Below, in pieces: positions 49,411 through 62,457 of a stretch of 64,000 bases of DNA; position 1 is the first letter of the stretch, and every line of letters begins with the position of its first letter. Below the pieces are notes generated by a model, which worked only from the letters and a program-made list of their open reading frames with translations, had not been told where the DNA came from and made no database searches. The stretch is from Pegea sp. RAD2-039 (taxonomy: Eukaryota > Chordata > Thaliacea > Salpida > Salpidae), in contig JAQGEQ010000089.1 in NCBI GenBank assembly GCA_034620365.1, positions 237,958 through 301,957 on the forward strand. Reading direction: 5' to 3'. Position numbers and translations under genes: made by a program.

Positions 49411-52400
49411 AATAGTTTTTATCTACCCAAATAATAGATATCTAATTAAACTAATATAAGTTTTTAAAGATGAATTTTAATTATTTACACCTTGTAAAAG
49501 TCAATTAAACTTATGTTTGTCATACATGAGATATATCTAAAAAGTAAAAATAATTTTTTTAATGTTTATTGAACTTCAATTTAAATACGGATAAGCTTTT
49601 CTATATTTTCTAATATTATATATACTTAAAAGTATAATTAAAATTTTAAAACTATGAATCAAATCAAATTTTTATATAATTATTAAAACTGAAACTTTTC
49701 CTACCTAATTAATTTTTATATGAAGTTTATATGTGAGATAATAAAAATTTTATAAGTTTTATAAACTATTAAATTATTAATAAAAATTAAATATTAATTA
49801 ACTTAATTAATATTAATATAATTTAAATAATAATTATAAGTACCTACTCTTAGTAGTTAACTATTTTTATGTCATCTTTTAACAGTGTTTTAGAAAATTT
49901 ATGTTTTCTTTAAAATGACGCTCTTAACGATATAAATAACTCTAGAATAATTGTTTATGCTAATGCACGTTTTTTTTAAATAGTACTATGGTAATCTTAT
50001 GATTAATTGATTAAATTTCTTACAAACATTTTTTAATTTTTTTAAACAATAGTAATTATGATATATAATATATATACATATATAATATAAGATAATAAAA
50101 AAAAATTCATATCTTATAAGTAATTCATTGTACAACAATAATTATTGTATAATTAATTGCAAAAAAAAATTATCAACCAAATAAATTATAGAAAAAATAG
50201 ATAGGTTTTCTACTGTGGTTATAGTTAACTAGTTTTAAGTAACCTTGAACTCATGTTAATCACTTTGCTTTTAAATGGCCTTTTAGAAAATGCGCTATTT
50301 TCTCACGTGACGCCGGTATATTACTCTTGAAGGTAAATTTTTCTAATTAAAACAGTTTTTAAAAAACTAGATAGAATTTGCAATACTTCTCGTAATTAAC
50401 ATGTCAAAAAGATGTTTTATAATTGGCCAAAACTTGTTGCTTAAATTTCATCAATAAATAACAAATAGTATATAAATCTTTTTTTAGCTTTTTAACAGAA
50501 GATCATTTTCAAAACAGTTCAAAAATATTTCTTATCTATTATATCAAATATAAATCCTAATCTAAAATCTGTTTCTACAATTTGTAGCAGCTAAGTTTTT
50601 TGCTCAATTTATGTTTGAAACAACAAATAGAGACAATTTTTAGAGATTTATTATAGTTTGAGTTGTATTAAGTTATTTAGCTAATTACTGAGAAAATTTT
50701 TAACATAGAGCATGCAAACAAGTAAAACTTATCTTACGGACAGATCTTGTTCATAAACACTATTAGTAACGAGCTTGTCGAAGTATAAAAAACTTAAATT
50801 GTCGTATAAGTACCTTAAAACTACCGTATAACTACCTTAAAAAACAAAGTAAGTTTTTTATTAGAATATCAAAACCACTAATTGATAATTGTCCATACTT
50901 AAAAATTAATTAGTAATAGCATATTTGTTGTAACGAAACTTGGTTTATAGAAGTATAAAAAAACAGCAACTTTTATTAAGTTAATAGTTAAATAAAGTTT
51001 TTATTATAGTTCATAACAAACATTAAGAAAATCCCAATTAATAATTTTTAACCTATTAAGATAACTAAAAAATTTGCTCATATATATTTGAGTATCATAA
51101 CTAACTCTATTTTGAATTGATTACAAATACAAAGAAATATACTGCTTGCTGGTACTACTGCTATAATAATTATCTAAAAACAGGAAAAAATCAAAATCTT
51201 CAAAAAAAGTAATAAATGAGCAAACCAAAATTTCAAGAACTTGTACAACAATCAGTTTAGAAATGCTAATTATTTGCTGTTTGAAAAGACAAATAAAATA
51301 GTTCAACTTTTCAGTTTTCTGTTTTTATTCTATTTAAAGAATGTAAAAACGCAAAATATAAAATTATTAAAACACAGTGTAGCATAACAATTTGATCATT
51401 TTCTTAGTCATATTCGTCAAAAACAAATAGGAAAAAGACTAGAAAATTATCATTCGTTCAAGTAGAAAAATAAAAGTAAGGGTTTCTTGTTCAAATTAAT
51501 TCCAAAAAATCCCAACTTAACTAAGTAAGTATAACAAAGCTTGGGGCTTTTTTAACATATCAATACGATGCCGATAATAATCGTTTAGGCCAAAAAATCA
51601 TTACATTAAACATAAACAACATCAACCATTCTATATCTTTCTGAAAAGAATGCATAACTAGATCTTAGTATGAGTTTTCAGATTAAAACTAAATATTTGT
51701 AGTTATGACAAGATCTCAAACATTTAATTTAAAAAGGTCGTTGAAACACTGTTTATTTTTTTGTGCAAATTTGTAATCATGAAAAAAGTAGAAGCGGAGA
51801 AAACAAACCATTATAAGTAGAAATTTAATCAGTTGTTTTACAAATTTCTTAAATCTGCTGTTTTTGAGATAAAAACTGAAATACCAAAATATTGAAAAAC
51901 ATATTATAAATCATTATTTAATATTTTTATTAATGTACAACTAGTTTTGTATAGGTAATAAGCTGTTCCAAAATGACAAGTTTTCAAATTAAATTAAATA
52001 TTCACTTGAAAATTAAAATTAAGGTATAGGACCAGGTCAAAATTTAGAATAAATCTTTACTTAAACTATTAACGTAAAACTTAAAAAGCTGTCTGTACTT
52101 TGACATTTTGTTTTAAAATCTTGAAAAATTTAAATTTAAAAAGTGACAAAATCTCTTGTTGCAATTCCAAACCTACTTAAAACGTTTTAAAAACACTCAG
52201 TTTTTTAATAAAATATTTATTTTCAAGTTTTAGTATTACACAGTTTTAAATTAATTTCAAAAATTATTAAATATGATTATCATTATAACGATTAAATTCT
52301 TTCCGTAAATGTTTACAACAAAAAGTTGGTTAAGTTTAAATCATTGTCTATATAGCTTACAGAAGAATAAGGATTCAATTTAGGATCATTTGGTGGTTGG

Positions 52401-52900
52401 AAAATTTAATCATGAAATGAAGTTGTTCCATGTTTTTCCATTGACATAATAATACTAGCCTTAAACATTAGTATTAGTAATTTCAATTGTAATAATTCAG
52501 TCCATAAGTATTCGTTATATTAAACTCAAACCATATAAATCTTAGTATAATTGTTTAATATTATGCAAAATTAAACTCTTAATTTTATATTTTATCAGTT
52601 CTAGTATGATTAAGACTATTGATTTTCAGTTGTGTAAATTCCCAAACATTTAAAGCAAAAAACCCGGTAAGGCTCAACTTCATGAAGCTATTAAAACTCC
52701 AAGGGATTTAATAACTTAAACGTTTGCTAAATACAATTTTGTTTAATAATTTTATTTTGATTTTCTAATAATCTTAACTAAAATACAAAATCTGTATTTT
52801 GTGAAGAATTTTTGCCAAACTGGTCAACTTCTGCTTGAAAACAGAGGTCCTTTTACTAAACCACTAAATTCCACATAAAAAAATGTCTCATCAACGCCAT
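49411..52900. other. AT-rich intergenic region
   Basis: Very AT-rich, with alternating TA runs near 50,060. No exon with borders was seen on either strand. Confidence 0.5.
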
Positions 52901-52930
52901 CTATCTTTGATCTCAGTAAATTTAGGTAGG

Positions 52931-53470
52931 ATTGTTAACTTTGATTTAAAAGTAGACAATTTTTTTGTTGGAGTTTGGCCTCTCTGATCTTGAAAACCAT
53001 CTGATTGATATCAAAGTAAGTTATGAATCAGTTCTTTCAAAATGTATCTGATGTTTCCAGCTTATAGATTTTGCTTTTTGGTTGTCAAAGGTCTTGGTAA
53101 AGATGCCATGTTACTTGTAGGTCTACGGTGTATGGCACCAGAAGTCATTCAAATCACAATTACACGGAAAAATCTGATCCTTGGAGCGCAGGGGTGAAAG
53201 TGTTTTGTCTTATTGTTCTTGCCAAAAACTTTTTATTCGTTGCTAACAAAGAAGAGGAATTAAGAACGAAATCATTAACTAGTGGCCAGTGAACTTCTCG
53301 TCTATCAATTCTAAGAACATCTTTCTGTAGGTTATTAATTGGTGACTAATTGACATGACACCTGACTTTCTGACATCCCCAGAGAAGATTTTATCAGCAA
53401 CTTACTTGTTGTTGATCCCGCTTATATAGTAACAGCTCCTAAAGCTTCTAATCATCGATGGATCTTAGGG
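52931..53470 (+). pseudogene. Protein kinase relic (CaMK/CHK2-like)
   Basis: Kinase subdomains appear in order but broken. IVNFDLKVDN (52,931-52,960) is the catalytic loop IVHRDLKxxN with His-Arg replaced by Asn-Phe. EFGLSDLEN replaces DFG and lies in another frame. MAPEVI follows at about 53,134, then after a frame change NYTEKSDPWSAGV (subdomain IX). LRTKSLTSGQ and, after a possible intron, DFISNLLVVDPAYIVTAPK (subdomain XI) come next. The motif pattern is that of the CaMK group, and CHK2 is the closest I can recall. The N-lobe is not seen. Positions 53,701-53,925 hold an open stretch of 74 codons of unknown status that may be its old C-terminal part. Confidence 0.65.
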
Positions 53471-54834
53471 CACAATGATATCAAAGCAACTCCGATAATT
53501 TAATGAAAAATTAAATTACGCAAAATTTAATGAAAAACTCTAGATGTGAAGAGATCCTGATTGAAGAGTCAAATCTTGTCAGATGAAGAAGAAAACTGTA
53601 ACAGAAAAGATGTCGAAAAACAAACAGTATGTTGAAAAAACCATCACTAGATCTCAGTCTAATTGATGACGTCATCAGAGTAAAACAAAAGCAATGAAAG
53701 ATGATGTCGTCGAACTGCAACCGCATCACCAACGGGTTATTCGATTTCTCCTTTCTTAGGACTTTTAACAATATTGTCTTTTCAGTCACTTCAGATGACG
53801 CCACCACGAAAAACTTCCTAACCACCGGAAGTGGCCAGCAGAAGCCGACTGAGAGTTCCGAAACATCACGTGAGTGGTTGACAAGCCCGCTGCAACATCT
53901 GACACAAGATGACTTTAGTAATTAGGCGCTGGTTCATGTATTTATGGTTTTTATAAGGTAACCGGATAATCATAAATAGAGAATTTTATATTTATGAAAA
54001 TCTATCTGTGATGTTCATTGTTGTTGAAAAACTGTTTTATTCTGTTTGGTGACTTTTTCTTACAAATAAAAAGCTGTAGTTTAAATAAGATAAACTTTGA
54101 CGAAAACTATCTCAATCGAAATGATTGAATGATTTACTATTTCACCTTTTAAAACTGATATACACATAATCAGATGTTACATGTTTCCACTGGTGACTTA
54201 CTTAATAACCTTGTAAGAGCAAAAACTGCTTTTAAGTATGATAATTGAAAAAATGTTTCTTATCATAAATATTTATTCTTAAAACATTTTGGGATTATTT
54301 TGCAAATGGTGTATGTCTAGTTACTTTTACACAGTATAAAAACTTTCTTAGGAATGTTTTTTAGTAAATACTAAACTACTAGATTTTAAGTACAATTTAA
54401 GCATATTTAATTATTTACTTTTAAGTAAATCATATTAAATAATAAAAAAAAAATCTAGAATTACGTAGTAAAATGTTGTGAAAATTAATTTTGTGTTTCT
54501 TATAAAAAGAAAGATCCAATTTTTAGTTCGGCTGTTAGTGATATACATTCGTAAAATTCTTAAAATAGTATTTTTAACTGTTATTTTTATTGACTCAAAT
54601 ACCATCTTATAATTTTAGAAAAACCAACTTGCCACTTATAAATAACCATGTTTTATATTCATTTTTAACTTAATAAATCAAAATTCTGAAAACTTATAAA
54701 AGATAAAAAAAAGTAGAAACAAATAGAAAATTTGAAATAGCTCTTATTAAAAATAAATAAAATAATTAATATAATAAAATTAAATTTTCAAATCTTTTAG
54801 TTTGATCAACATAAAACTTGGAAAAACTGATTAA

Positions 54835-55089
54835 GACAAACTGATGCTGCCGCAGCGATCTGGCGTCGCAGGAGCTGCCATAGCGATATTGGGTACAGTG
54901 ACGAACTGCCTACGGGGCTCCAACTACAGCTATGATTTCGGATTTTTGCATCTCCTAGTCCTGTTACCTTACCCAAAGGCCCCTTTTACCTCATTTTTAT
55001 GGACTCTTTCATATAACTAATATGTATACACCAAAGATCAAACCCGGAATCTTTTGCTAGGTAGGCAGGTATGGTAATCGGTTTGCCAT
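54835..55089 (-). mobile_element. tRNA-derived SINE-like element, left copy
   Basis: On the minus strand a tRNA-like head begins TGGCAAACCGATTACC (A-box-like) and has CCGGGTTTGAT (B-box-like, T-arm pairs with wobble). A non-tRNA body of about 180 bases follows with GGTAAAAGG, CCTTTGGGTAAGG and GGCAGTTCGTC. This head-plus-body layout is that of a SINE. No flanking target duplication or poly-A tail was made out. Only two copies are in the window, and both lie inside the larger duplication. Confidence 0.4.
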
Positions 55090-55164
55090 ACAGATTGACG
55101 GAAAACATTTTGTTATGAAAGAGATATTTTAAAAGAATTAAGTTGTTAGTTTACAAAACAGGAT

Positions 55165-55217
55165 TTGAGTTCAGTAGATTTCTAGTCTAGCGTTCTAACT
55201 CCTCGGCCACAACGACT
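55165..55217 (-). pseudogene. Half tRNA-Ser(AGA), left copy
   Basis: Minus strand matches the 5' half of the tRNA-Ser at 55,330-55,411: acceptor, D-arm (TGGCCGAGGAGTTAGA) and the CTAGAAA anticodon loop, ending around the variable arm. The T-arm and 3' acceptor are absent, and the D-arm has changes. Confidence 0.7.
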
Positions 55218-55329
55218 CATAGCAATGATTTATTTATTCCAAAAATTTTATTTGCATTTTTCAACTTTACAAATTAAATTAGTTTTAAAAAGTTAGAGAA
55301 GGAACATAAATTTAAAACAACTGATAAAA

Positions 55330-55411
55330 CGTCGTCGGCAGGATTCGAACCTGCGCGGGTAGAGCCCAATAGATTTCTAGTCTATCGCCTTAACCACTCG
55401 GCCACAACTAC
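55330..55411 (-). tRNA. tRNA-Ser (anticodon AGA)
   Basis: 82 bases, minus strand. TGGCCGAGTGGTTAAGGCG D-arm/A box, anticodon stem ATAGA/TCTAT around CTAGAAA, a long variable arm typical of serine tRNA, and GGTTCGAATCC B box. Acceptor GTAGTTG against CGACGAC has one A-G mismatch at the third pair; the right-hand copy pairs there. T-run terminator just downstream (CGTTTT). Confidence 0.92.
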
Positions 55412-57589
55412 ATACAAAATGTGGAATTATTAAAATATTATTATTCTATCCTTTTATATTGCGAATAATTAAGCTTATTTATAAGATTATTTTATAATTT
55501 ATTTATCACATACTTCATTTTTACACAAATAAACAATAAAATTCTTTTTTAACTGATTTCAATCGTAATCTCAATTTGTTTTTAATTCTTTCATGAAAAT
55601 TAGGTTTAGTTTGAAACTTATAAGTTTCTAGCTTGATTTATTAATTTTACGAACGTTAGAACGCCTACCTGCCAGCTACCATCTAGCTAACCATGTCTTA
55701 CTGTTTTTCATTATTCCAAAAATCATTAAAAAAATTATTTTTCAAATTTAGTTATAGGGTGGTATTTAGATTTTAGATAGATTTCAGCTTACTAGTAGAT
55801 TTTTACAGAGTACAGTATGATTCCAATAATATTTCAAGCAGCTCTGACACGACTTAACTGACAATAAAATAAATTAACAAAATAAATCAAAAGTTTTGAG
55901 TTCTTAATTTTATTCATACACTTTTAATCATAAAGAAGTAAAAGAGTTATATGTAAAAACAGAGTGAAAGATAAGGTTATCATCCGAAGTTAACTTGATA
56001 ATAAAATCAACGCTTCTAATTTAAATAGTTCAGACTCATTCTGAAAAACAAATCCTACAGAAAAGGAAAAAATTGTGATGCGATTACAAAGTCATATAAA
56101 TACGGCAGATAAAGATCAAACTTCTTAAGAAAACATTGTAGTTTTAGTTCGTTAATATTAAGAATAGTTTTCTTTTATTTTTGAATAACTTGTTATAAAC
56201 TTTTAGAAAAACATTAAATTGAATTGCTTGTGATTTTAAGCAGACCTTCTGGATATCAAGTAGGTGTGGTAATCTTTACTAAAACACCAAATTACAAAAA
56301 TATGAACTAAATATATTTTTATACTAAATAAGACTGATTACAAAAAATAGGACAATGTTTCAGGTAAGCAACAGCTAGTTAAAACAAATACGAGCAATCC
56401 AAGTAATCACTAGTCATCTTGACATATTCAATGAAATTTAGGATAATCAAGTAAAGGTTGAGAAGATAAGAAAGATCAAGCTTAAAAACCAGTGAGACAA
56501 GCTTAGAAACAAAAAGCAAGAAAGAATTCCATAAAGTAATTCCAGTAAAATACAATACAAGACATCACAATCATAAGAAAATAAGATTATTCAAAAAAAG
56601 TTTAAAAAGAGTTGATACATCAAGATAAGAAAAAAAATCTTATGAATAAATAAGACTTAGTGGAAGAAATTAGCTATAAGGAAATCATTAGACAACAAAC
56701 CATTAAAGAAAATCAAAGAAAATCTAAAACAAATAAGATTAATATTGAAAAGACATGACACTCCAAATAAATAGTCATGGTTGAATAATTATCAAAAATA
56801 TAAAACTAGATTTGAAACAGGCAAATATCTGTTGAAAGAAAATAATCATCAAAATTAGATCAGATCCGAAAAGCTAAAAGTTGAAAAGAGATGTTCAATT
56901 ACAAGTTCGGACTTTTTAACGAAAACTTTTGACAAAAATCAGTAAAGTTCACTATTTAGGAAAATTATTTTTTTCTATGATAAATGGAAAATAAGTACTT
57001 AAAGGAAATTGCTTTCGTTTCTCAGCCAAATTCTTTCATTTTAGAAAATATTTTTAGATACTGTTTAAGTTATTTTGCTAAATTAGTTATAAATAAGTAG
57101 AAAGATAGAAACTGAAAAATCTGAAATTTAAACAGTGTATCTAAAGTTTCTAAAGTAATATGTATAAAAAGATAAGTTCGCTTTAGACAGAAATTTGTAC
57201 TTTTTGTTAAACAGGGTTTTATTGTTTTTTATGGTTTTATCTTTTTTTTAAAGATTTTTAATGAAAATTCAGTTAAAATAACAAATAATTTTTTCATATA
57301 TATATTTTAAAACCTAACAAAATCGAATAAAAGCTTATTTTTTGAAAATTATGAGTCTAGCAACCAGCTAATTGTTTAAAAAATTTCACTCAAGCATTTC
57401 ATAAACTAAAATTTACATTTATTATTTAATGCAAAACCTAACTTCAGGAAACTATTAAGTTCTTAAATTTATTTCTATAAGTACTTATAAATGTTTAACT
57501 GTGTTTCTTTTAAATATCAAACAAGTCATTATTTTGTTTGTAAAATGTGTTTCAAAAACAAGTTTTAATTTCGAGATTCAGTTGTAGAA

Positions 57590-57658
57590 ATTCTGAGAGA
57601 GAAATTTTTTGACTAAAAAAAAAGCTGCAAACAAAAAAAGAAATTTTTCTCTCTCAAA
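57590..57658. repeat. Imperfect inverted repeat upstream of small gene
   Basis: GAGAGAGAAATTTTTT and AAATTTTTCTCTCTC face each other across about 26 bases. Purine and pyrimidine arms could form a hairpin in the 5' leader or promoter of the gene at 57,875. Confidence 0.5.
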
Positions 57659-57850
57659 GCCGATTGATGAGTTTTATCTGAAAGGAATGGCCATTGCTTT
57701 AGAATTCTTTAATAAGATGCAAGACTTCAGTATCTTTATGTTATATATATACTTTTATTAAATATGTTTTAGGGAGATTGTTTTTTTTTAATAATTGAAC
57801 TCCTGATTGAAATAAAAACTATGTTTAATGAATTCTATTTAAAAAATTCT

Positions 57851-57858
57851 TTTTTCAG
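57851..57858 (+). promoter_or_regulatory. Splice acceptor 16 bases before the start codon
   Basis: TTTTTCAG followed by GTGTTCAAAACTTACG and ATG. A very short leader after a strong acceptor suggests trans-splicing or a 5'UTR intron. It decides the start at 57,875. Confidence 0.55.
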
Positions 57859-57874
57859 GTGTTCAAAACTTACG

Positions 57875-58399
57875 ATGGATAATAACAAGGCATCTTTGCA
57901 AAAAAGTCACTTTTTATACTTCTTTTTACGTCTGAAATCTGATGTCGAAGAAAAGATGACGAAACTATTTAGCAAGAGAAAATTCTGCATAGAATTTTTG
58001 AAGACAGAAATTTGTAATTTTTTGAATGAGATCGATAAAGCGAGACTTCTTAACATGTCTATTCCACCCCGATCAGTGTTGGAAGAGGCTTTTGCAGATC
58101 TACGTAAATCCGCTGATGATCAGCTAAAAACCTCCAATGATTATAACCCAAAGAAGTACGTGAGCTCTAACTACCTGCTCCAAACTTTTGATTATAGCTG
58201 TCAACAAGTCACTTCTCGTTTACCCAAAGAAGTGACTGAGATGTTCAAGCAATACAAAAAAGTTAAAAAACCATTGGTCGGAAGAATGAAGAAGAATGCA
58301 CAGGACGTGGATGCCAAACTCAACTGGTTGCACCACCATAAACAAGACATCGAGAGAAAATTGAATGCCATTAGACAGCATAACTCTTTGGAAGCTTAA
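57875..58399 (+). CDS. Small coiled-coil-like protein, unrecognised
   Basis: 174 residues in one exon, from the ATG that follows a TTTTTTCAG acceptor (exon from 57,859, 16-base leader) to TAA. In-frame codons continue upstream to 57,821, but they cross the acceptor and are judged intronic. Charged and helical throughout: LKSDVEEKMTKLFSKRK, EEAFADLRKSADDQLK, a basic KQYKKVKKPLVGRMKK and a C-terminal HHHKQDIERKLNAIRQ. No signal peptide, membrane segment or catalytic motif. The composition fits a subunit of a coiled-coil complex. AATAAA at 58,420 gives a poly-A signal 21 bases after the stop. It lies alone between the two tRNA-bearing duplications. No family assigned. Confidence 0.65.
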   Translation: MDNNKASLQKSHFLYFFLRLKSDVEEKMTKLFSKRKFCIEFLKTEICNFLNEIDKARLLNMSIPPRSVLEEAFADLRKSADDQLKTSNDYNPKKYVSSNYLLQTFDYSCQQVTSRLPKEVTEMFKQYKKVKKPLVGRMKKNAQDVDAKLNWLHHHKQDIERKLNAIRQHNSLEA

Positions 58400-58429
58400 C
58401 AGTGATGTGGTTAATCATGAATAAAATGA

Positions 58430-60969
58430 TGTAAACGTACTTGGTTTGATTTATTTATCTTTTTATTCAACTTAAAAAATACGAATCACAATAAACACGA
58501 GCCTAATTTTTACTCATTTGTCAGTTAATTTGAAAAATAGATGTGGTCAAAAAAACTTTTTACATTTATGAAACCACTTCACCACTATCACTTATACGAA
58601 ATCCCATTATAAGGTTGCAAAAGCTCACATAAGAAGGTTTTTAAGCTATCAGAAATAAGAGAACTATTACTGAATCTATTAATAATGTTTACATTAAATC
58701 TTAAATGTCATTTAAGAGATTTTTAAGTAAAAATCAGAAACTTGGTAAAGGTGTAGAAACATTAGAAGATTAGTTTTTAGTTTATACAGTGGTATATGAG
58801 TATCACATTGTGGAGAAAACTCAATTGCTTCTAAATAATGCATTTAAGAATTATATCAATGTGAATATTTTGGATGTGTCATGAAAACCAAAATAATTTG
58901 TAAAACTATATTTTTCAGATAGTCCAAGATAATAATCGATAGTTATCGATAATAGATAAAATATATGATAAAAATTATTGATTCAAAATTAGATTATAAG
59001 AGAACTCTTACAAATATAATCAATACAATCTGTTCGTAAATTAATCCGCAAAATCGTCCTCAAAAGCTCAACATTTAAATTAAACCAAACTCAAAAAGTT
59101 TTAAAGAAGAGTCAAGAACTTATCTATTTGATTAACTAGATGACATAAAGTTAGTAGCTTCCTATACCAAGAATCAAACAAAAGGTGTTGATGGTGTATA
59201 AATACAATAGTAACGACGTCAAAGTATCGAGTATTGCTAAACTTCTTATAAGTCCTTAAGTCATAAGTGTTTGAACATAATTGGTGATCTTGTTAGATAT
59301 TACTTGAGCTGGTAGTGATGAAAGTAGTTTTAAATTTAAACATTTAAATTTTGTTCTACATGAGTAATCACAAACGTCTAACGCACTTGAAGTTGCACCC
59401 TTCAAAGGTTACTACGTCATTAACCTTACTTCATTTACTGGTCAGCAGACTAACTGATAGATGCTATAGAAATTAACTAACACATTTTGTGTTGAAGATA
59501 AACAACAGCTGAATAGCTGTTTATTTATTATTCGAAAGAGCATTTATCTGAAAAAGTTTATTAGATTAATAATCTCACAATTTTTACAAGTTAATTTCAT
59601 ATTTGGAAGTAGTAAACCAGAGCCACTACTACGTGACATCATCTAATAATTGATAGATCGATTTTCATGATTAACCCTGTCATTCAGCTGGAATAAATTG
59701 TTATTACAAGGTCTGCTACAAGGTGGAAAAATTACTTTTCTTATCTCAAATCGATCTTGACCATCATGAACCAGCGCTCCATGTTATACAATTTCAAAAG
59801 TTGTTTAAATGTTCACAATAAACGTTTTTAACAAACCAAAAGAAAATGAAAACAGAACTTTCATTGCTGAATTCAATTCCTTGTAGATATATTTTAAACA
59901 ATTTTTTCATAATATAATTTTACACACGATTTATAAAATTCAATTAATACTTTTATTTATTTTTTTAAAGTCATGTTTATAGTTTTTATTAACTCAATTT
60001 GTTGTCACAATGCGTTTCTCTTTTTCCATTTGTAGAATGACACTTTTTAACATTTTAAAAAGCTTATACTTATCATTTATAAAAGCAATTTTGACTTTTC
60101 TAATCTTAGTATAATATTTTTGTATTATTAATATATACATGATTAAACTTAATTTTGATGAAAATTTTGCTAACTTACAAAATATATTGTGTTTTTAAGA
60201 CTATGTAAATCGTTAATACTTTTACAAGAGTAAGAACTTTTAACAGCGATTTTGTTTAAATTGTAATGGGTTTATATTAGTTAGTTTGGTAGCTTCTAGC
60301 AGTCTTTTAAATCAGCATTATAACTTTAAAAACTGTTTTGCTTAAATAAGTGTGTTATTTGTGGTTAAAGCAGCAAATAAGTTTATAAAAATGATATTTT
60401 TTTCATAAGTTGATAATGACGTGATATCATCAATTATTTTGAGTAATAGGAGATTGAATAATAGGTGTGGTCAATAAAACTTTTTACAGTAATGAAATAA
60501 ATTTGTCAAATATCTTAAATATTATAAATGTTTACAGGATTCTCTAAATATTTAAAATTAGAATGAGCTTTTTAAAACAATTTTCATTTAAATTTAAGCC
60601 CAAAAAACTTCTTACTAAAGAACTTGATGTAAAAAATATTCCTTTTATGAATCATTTTAATCTTCATTTCATCTTTTTTTCCCTGAAAGATGTCATTAAA
60701 TATGAATAAGATGAGTGAACAAACTTTATCATTAATAAAAAGTTGGTTAAAAGCATGAGAAAAACTGTAAAACAATTATGGTTAAGAAAGTAATTTTAAG
60801 AATTATAGATAAAAAAATTCAATTTTTTTTTCATCTCAATCTTAGATCTTTGCCTAATGATTTTTAGAGGCAATTTGAGTCAAGATTACGTCATTACATT
60901 TGGCGATAGTTTATGTATAAACTCATCAATGTTTAAACATAGATTTGTAGATAGGCCGAAGAAAGGATT
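58430..60969. other. AT-rich intergenic region
   Basis: No gene seen on either strand. One phrase (AGGTGTGGTCAATAAAACTT at about 60,461) resembles 58,540 (ATGTGGTCAAAAAAACTTTT). Confidence 0.5.
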
Positions 60970-61889
60970 TATCAAGGGATAATCACAAACAAAGATATTT
61001 ATATCCATGAGTATCTGCCTATGATTTATAATATCGCTGCTGAAAAACTGCTTTAGTCTTTTCGATAATTTTATTTAACAAATAAAATGTTGTGATTAAA
61101 AAAACCAAAAATATTGACAGAAACTAACTCAAAAGTAAAAATGATTGATTGATTTGCCAGTTCACCAATTAAAACTGGTATAGGCATAGTCAGATGTCAA
61201 ATGTTTCCGCTGATAAGTTACTTAGTAATAAAGTAATGTCAATAATTGCCTGTAAGTATGATATTTAGAATTATTTTTTATGATAAATATTTATTTTTAA
61301 CACTTTTTGGAATTCTTTTCTAAATGGAGTATGTCTAGTTAATTTTACACAATATAAAAACTATCTTGGGAATTTTTTTTGGTAAACACTAAAGTACAAG
61401 ATTTGAACTACAGTTTAATACAAGCAAAATTAAGTCTTTATTCTATTTTATTAAGTAAAATCTGTTTATATATTAAATCATTAAAATCTACAATATTACT
61501 TAGTTAAATGTTGAAGAATTTAATTTTATTCTTCTTATAAAAACGAAAGATTTTAATTTTTTTCAGCTACCAGCAACCGAAAGTCTTATATAAATATTTA
61601 TAACTTTGTTACTTTTATCAACTCAAACATCATCTTAAAATTGTAAGGAAACCATCTAAGCAGATATGGATAACCATCTTTTAATTTTTTTATAAACAGA
61701 TTGTATCAAATTTTTTAAATCTTCTAAAAGATAAAAAAGTAGAAACAAACACAAAATTTGAAGTAGTTCTTATTAAAAATATAAGTTTTTCATATCTTAC
61801 AGATTGATCAACACAAAACCTATACAAACCGATTCAATTTCTTGTGTTTGAATTTAATTTTTTGAACACTAAGATATTTTTAGGAAGAA

Positions 61890-62154
61890 TAGAACGGGGA
61901 CAGACAAAATGACGCTGCTGCGCCTATCTTTTGTAGCAAGGGCTACCAGGAGGATGTAACGCGACGAACTGCCTACAGGTATCCAACCAAGGTTATAACT
62001 TTAGATTTCTGCATCTCCTAAAGTGCTGTCACCTTACCCAAAGGTCCCTTTTACCTGATTTTTATGGACTTTTTCATATAACTAATATGTGTACACCAAG
62101 AATCAAACCCGGAATCTTTTGCTTGGTAGGCAGGTATGGTAATCGGTTTGCCAT
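61890..62154 (-). mobile_element. tRNA-derived SINE-like element, right copy
   Basis: Minus strand begins TGGCAAACCGATTACC and has CCGGGTTTGATTCTTGG, a T-arm that pairs with wobbles, and loop CTACCAA (anticodon position ACC). The body shares CCTTTGGGTAAGG and GGCAGTTCGTC with the left copy; the last 60 bases are the most diverged. Confidence 0.4.
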
Positions 62155-62230
62155 AAAGATTGAAGAAAAACATTCTGTTACAGAAAAGGATATTTAAAAA
62201 GAATTAAATCGTTAGTTTGAAAAATAGTAT

Positions 62231-62282
62231 TTGAGTCCAACAGATTTCTAGTCTAGTGTTCTAACTCCTCGGCCACAACGAC
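62231..62282 (-). pseudogene. Half tRNA-Ser(AGA), right copy
   Basis: Same 5' half as at 55,165-55,217, with GTCGTTG acceptor strand and CTAGAAA loop; the 3' half is absent. Confidence 0.7.
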
Positions 62283-62457
62283 AGTAAACTCATCGCGATC
62301 ATTAATTTATTCCAAGAATTGTATGAGAATGATATTTATATTTTAACTTTACAAATTTAATTTTTTAAATGTTAAATAAACGAGGATTTATATCAACTTA
62401 TAACAACTAAAAATAGAAAATTAGACAAGTAGAAAATCCTTAAAATAAAAAAAAAGA

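Larger units (their letters stand above)
53940..56050. repeat. Long direct duplication, left copy
   Basis: Aligns with 60,970-63,380 in the same order and orientation, with scattered substitutions and small gaps. It contains a SINE-like element, a half tRNA-Ser and a full tRNA-Ser. The edges fade gradually and are approximate. Confidence 0.8.
55412..57858. other. AT-rich intergenic region
   Basis: No gene seen. The end of the long duplication falls at about 56,050. Purine-rich stretch at about 56,450-56,800. Confidence 0.5.

Noticed and set aside
53511-53825. Minus-strand open stretch of 104 codons next to the kinase relic
   Set aside because: Low-complexity Phe/Ser text opposite the kinase-side strand; no motif or splice support.
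57821-57874. Upstream Met of the small coiled-coil-like gene
   Set aside because: The extra 18 codons run through the TTTTTTCAG acceptor and encode Phe/Lys-rich text typical of translated intron.
60584-60775. Minus-strand open stretch of 63 codons
   Set aside because: Phe/Lys/Ile-rich with no borders; expected by chance in this composition.
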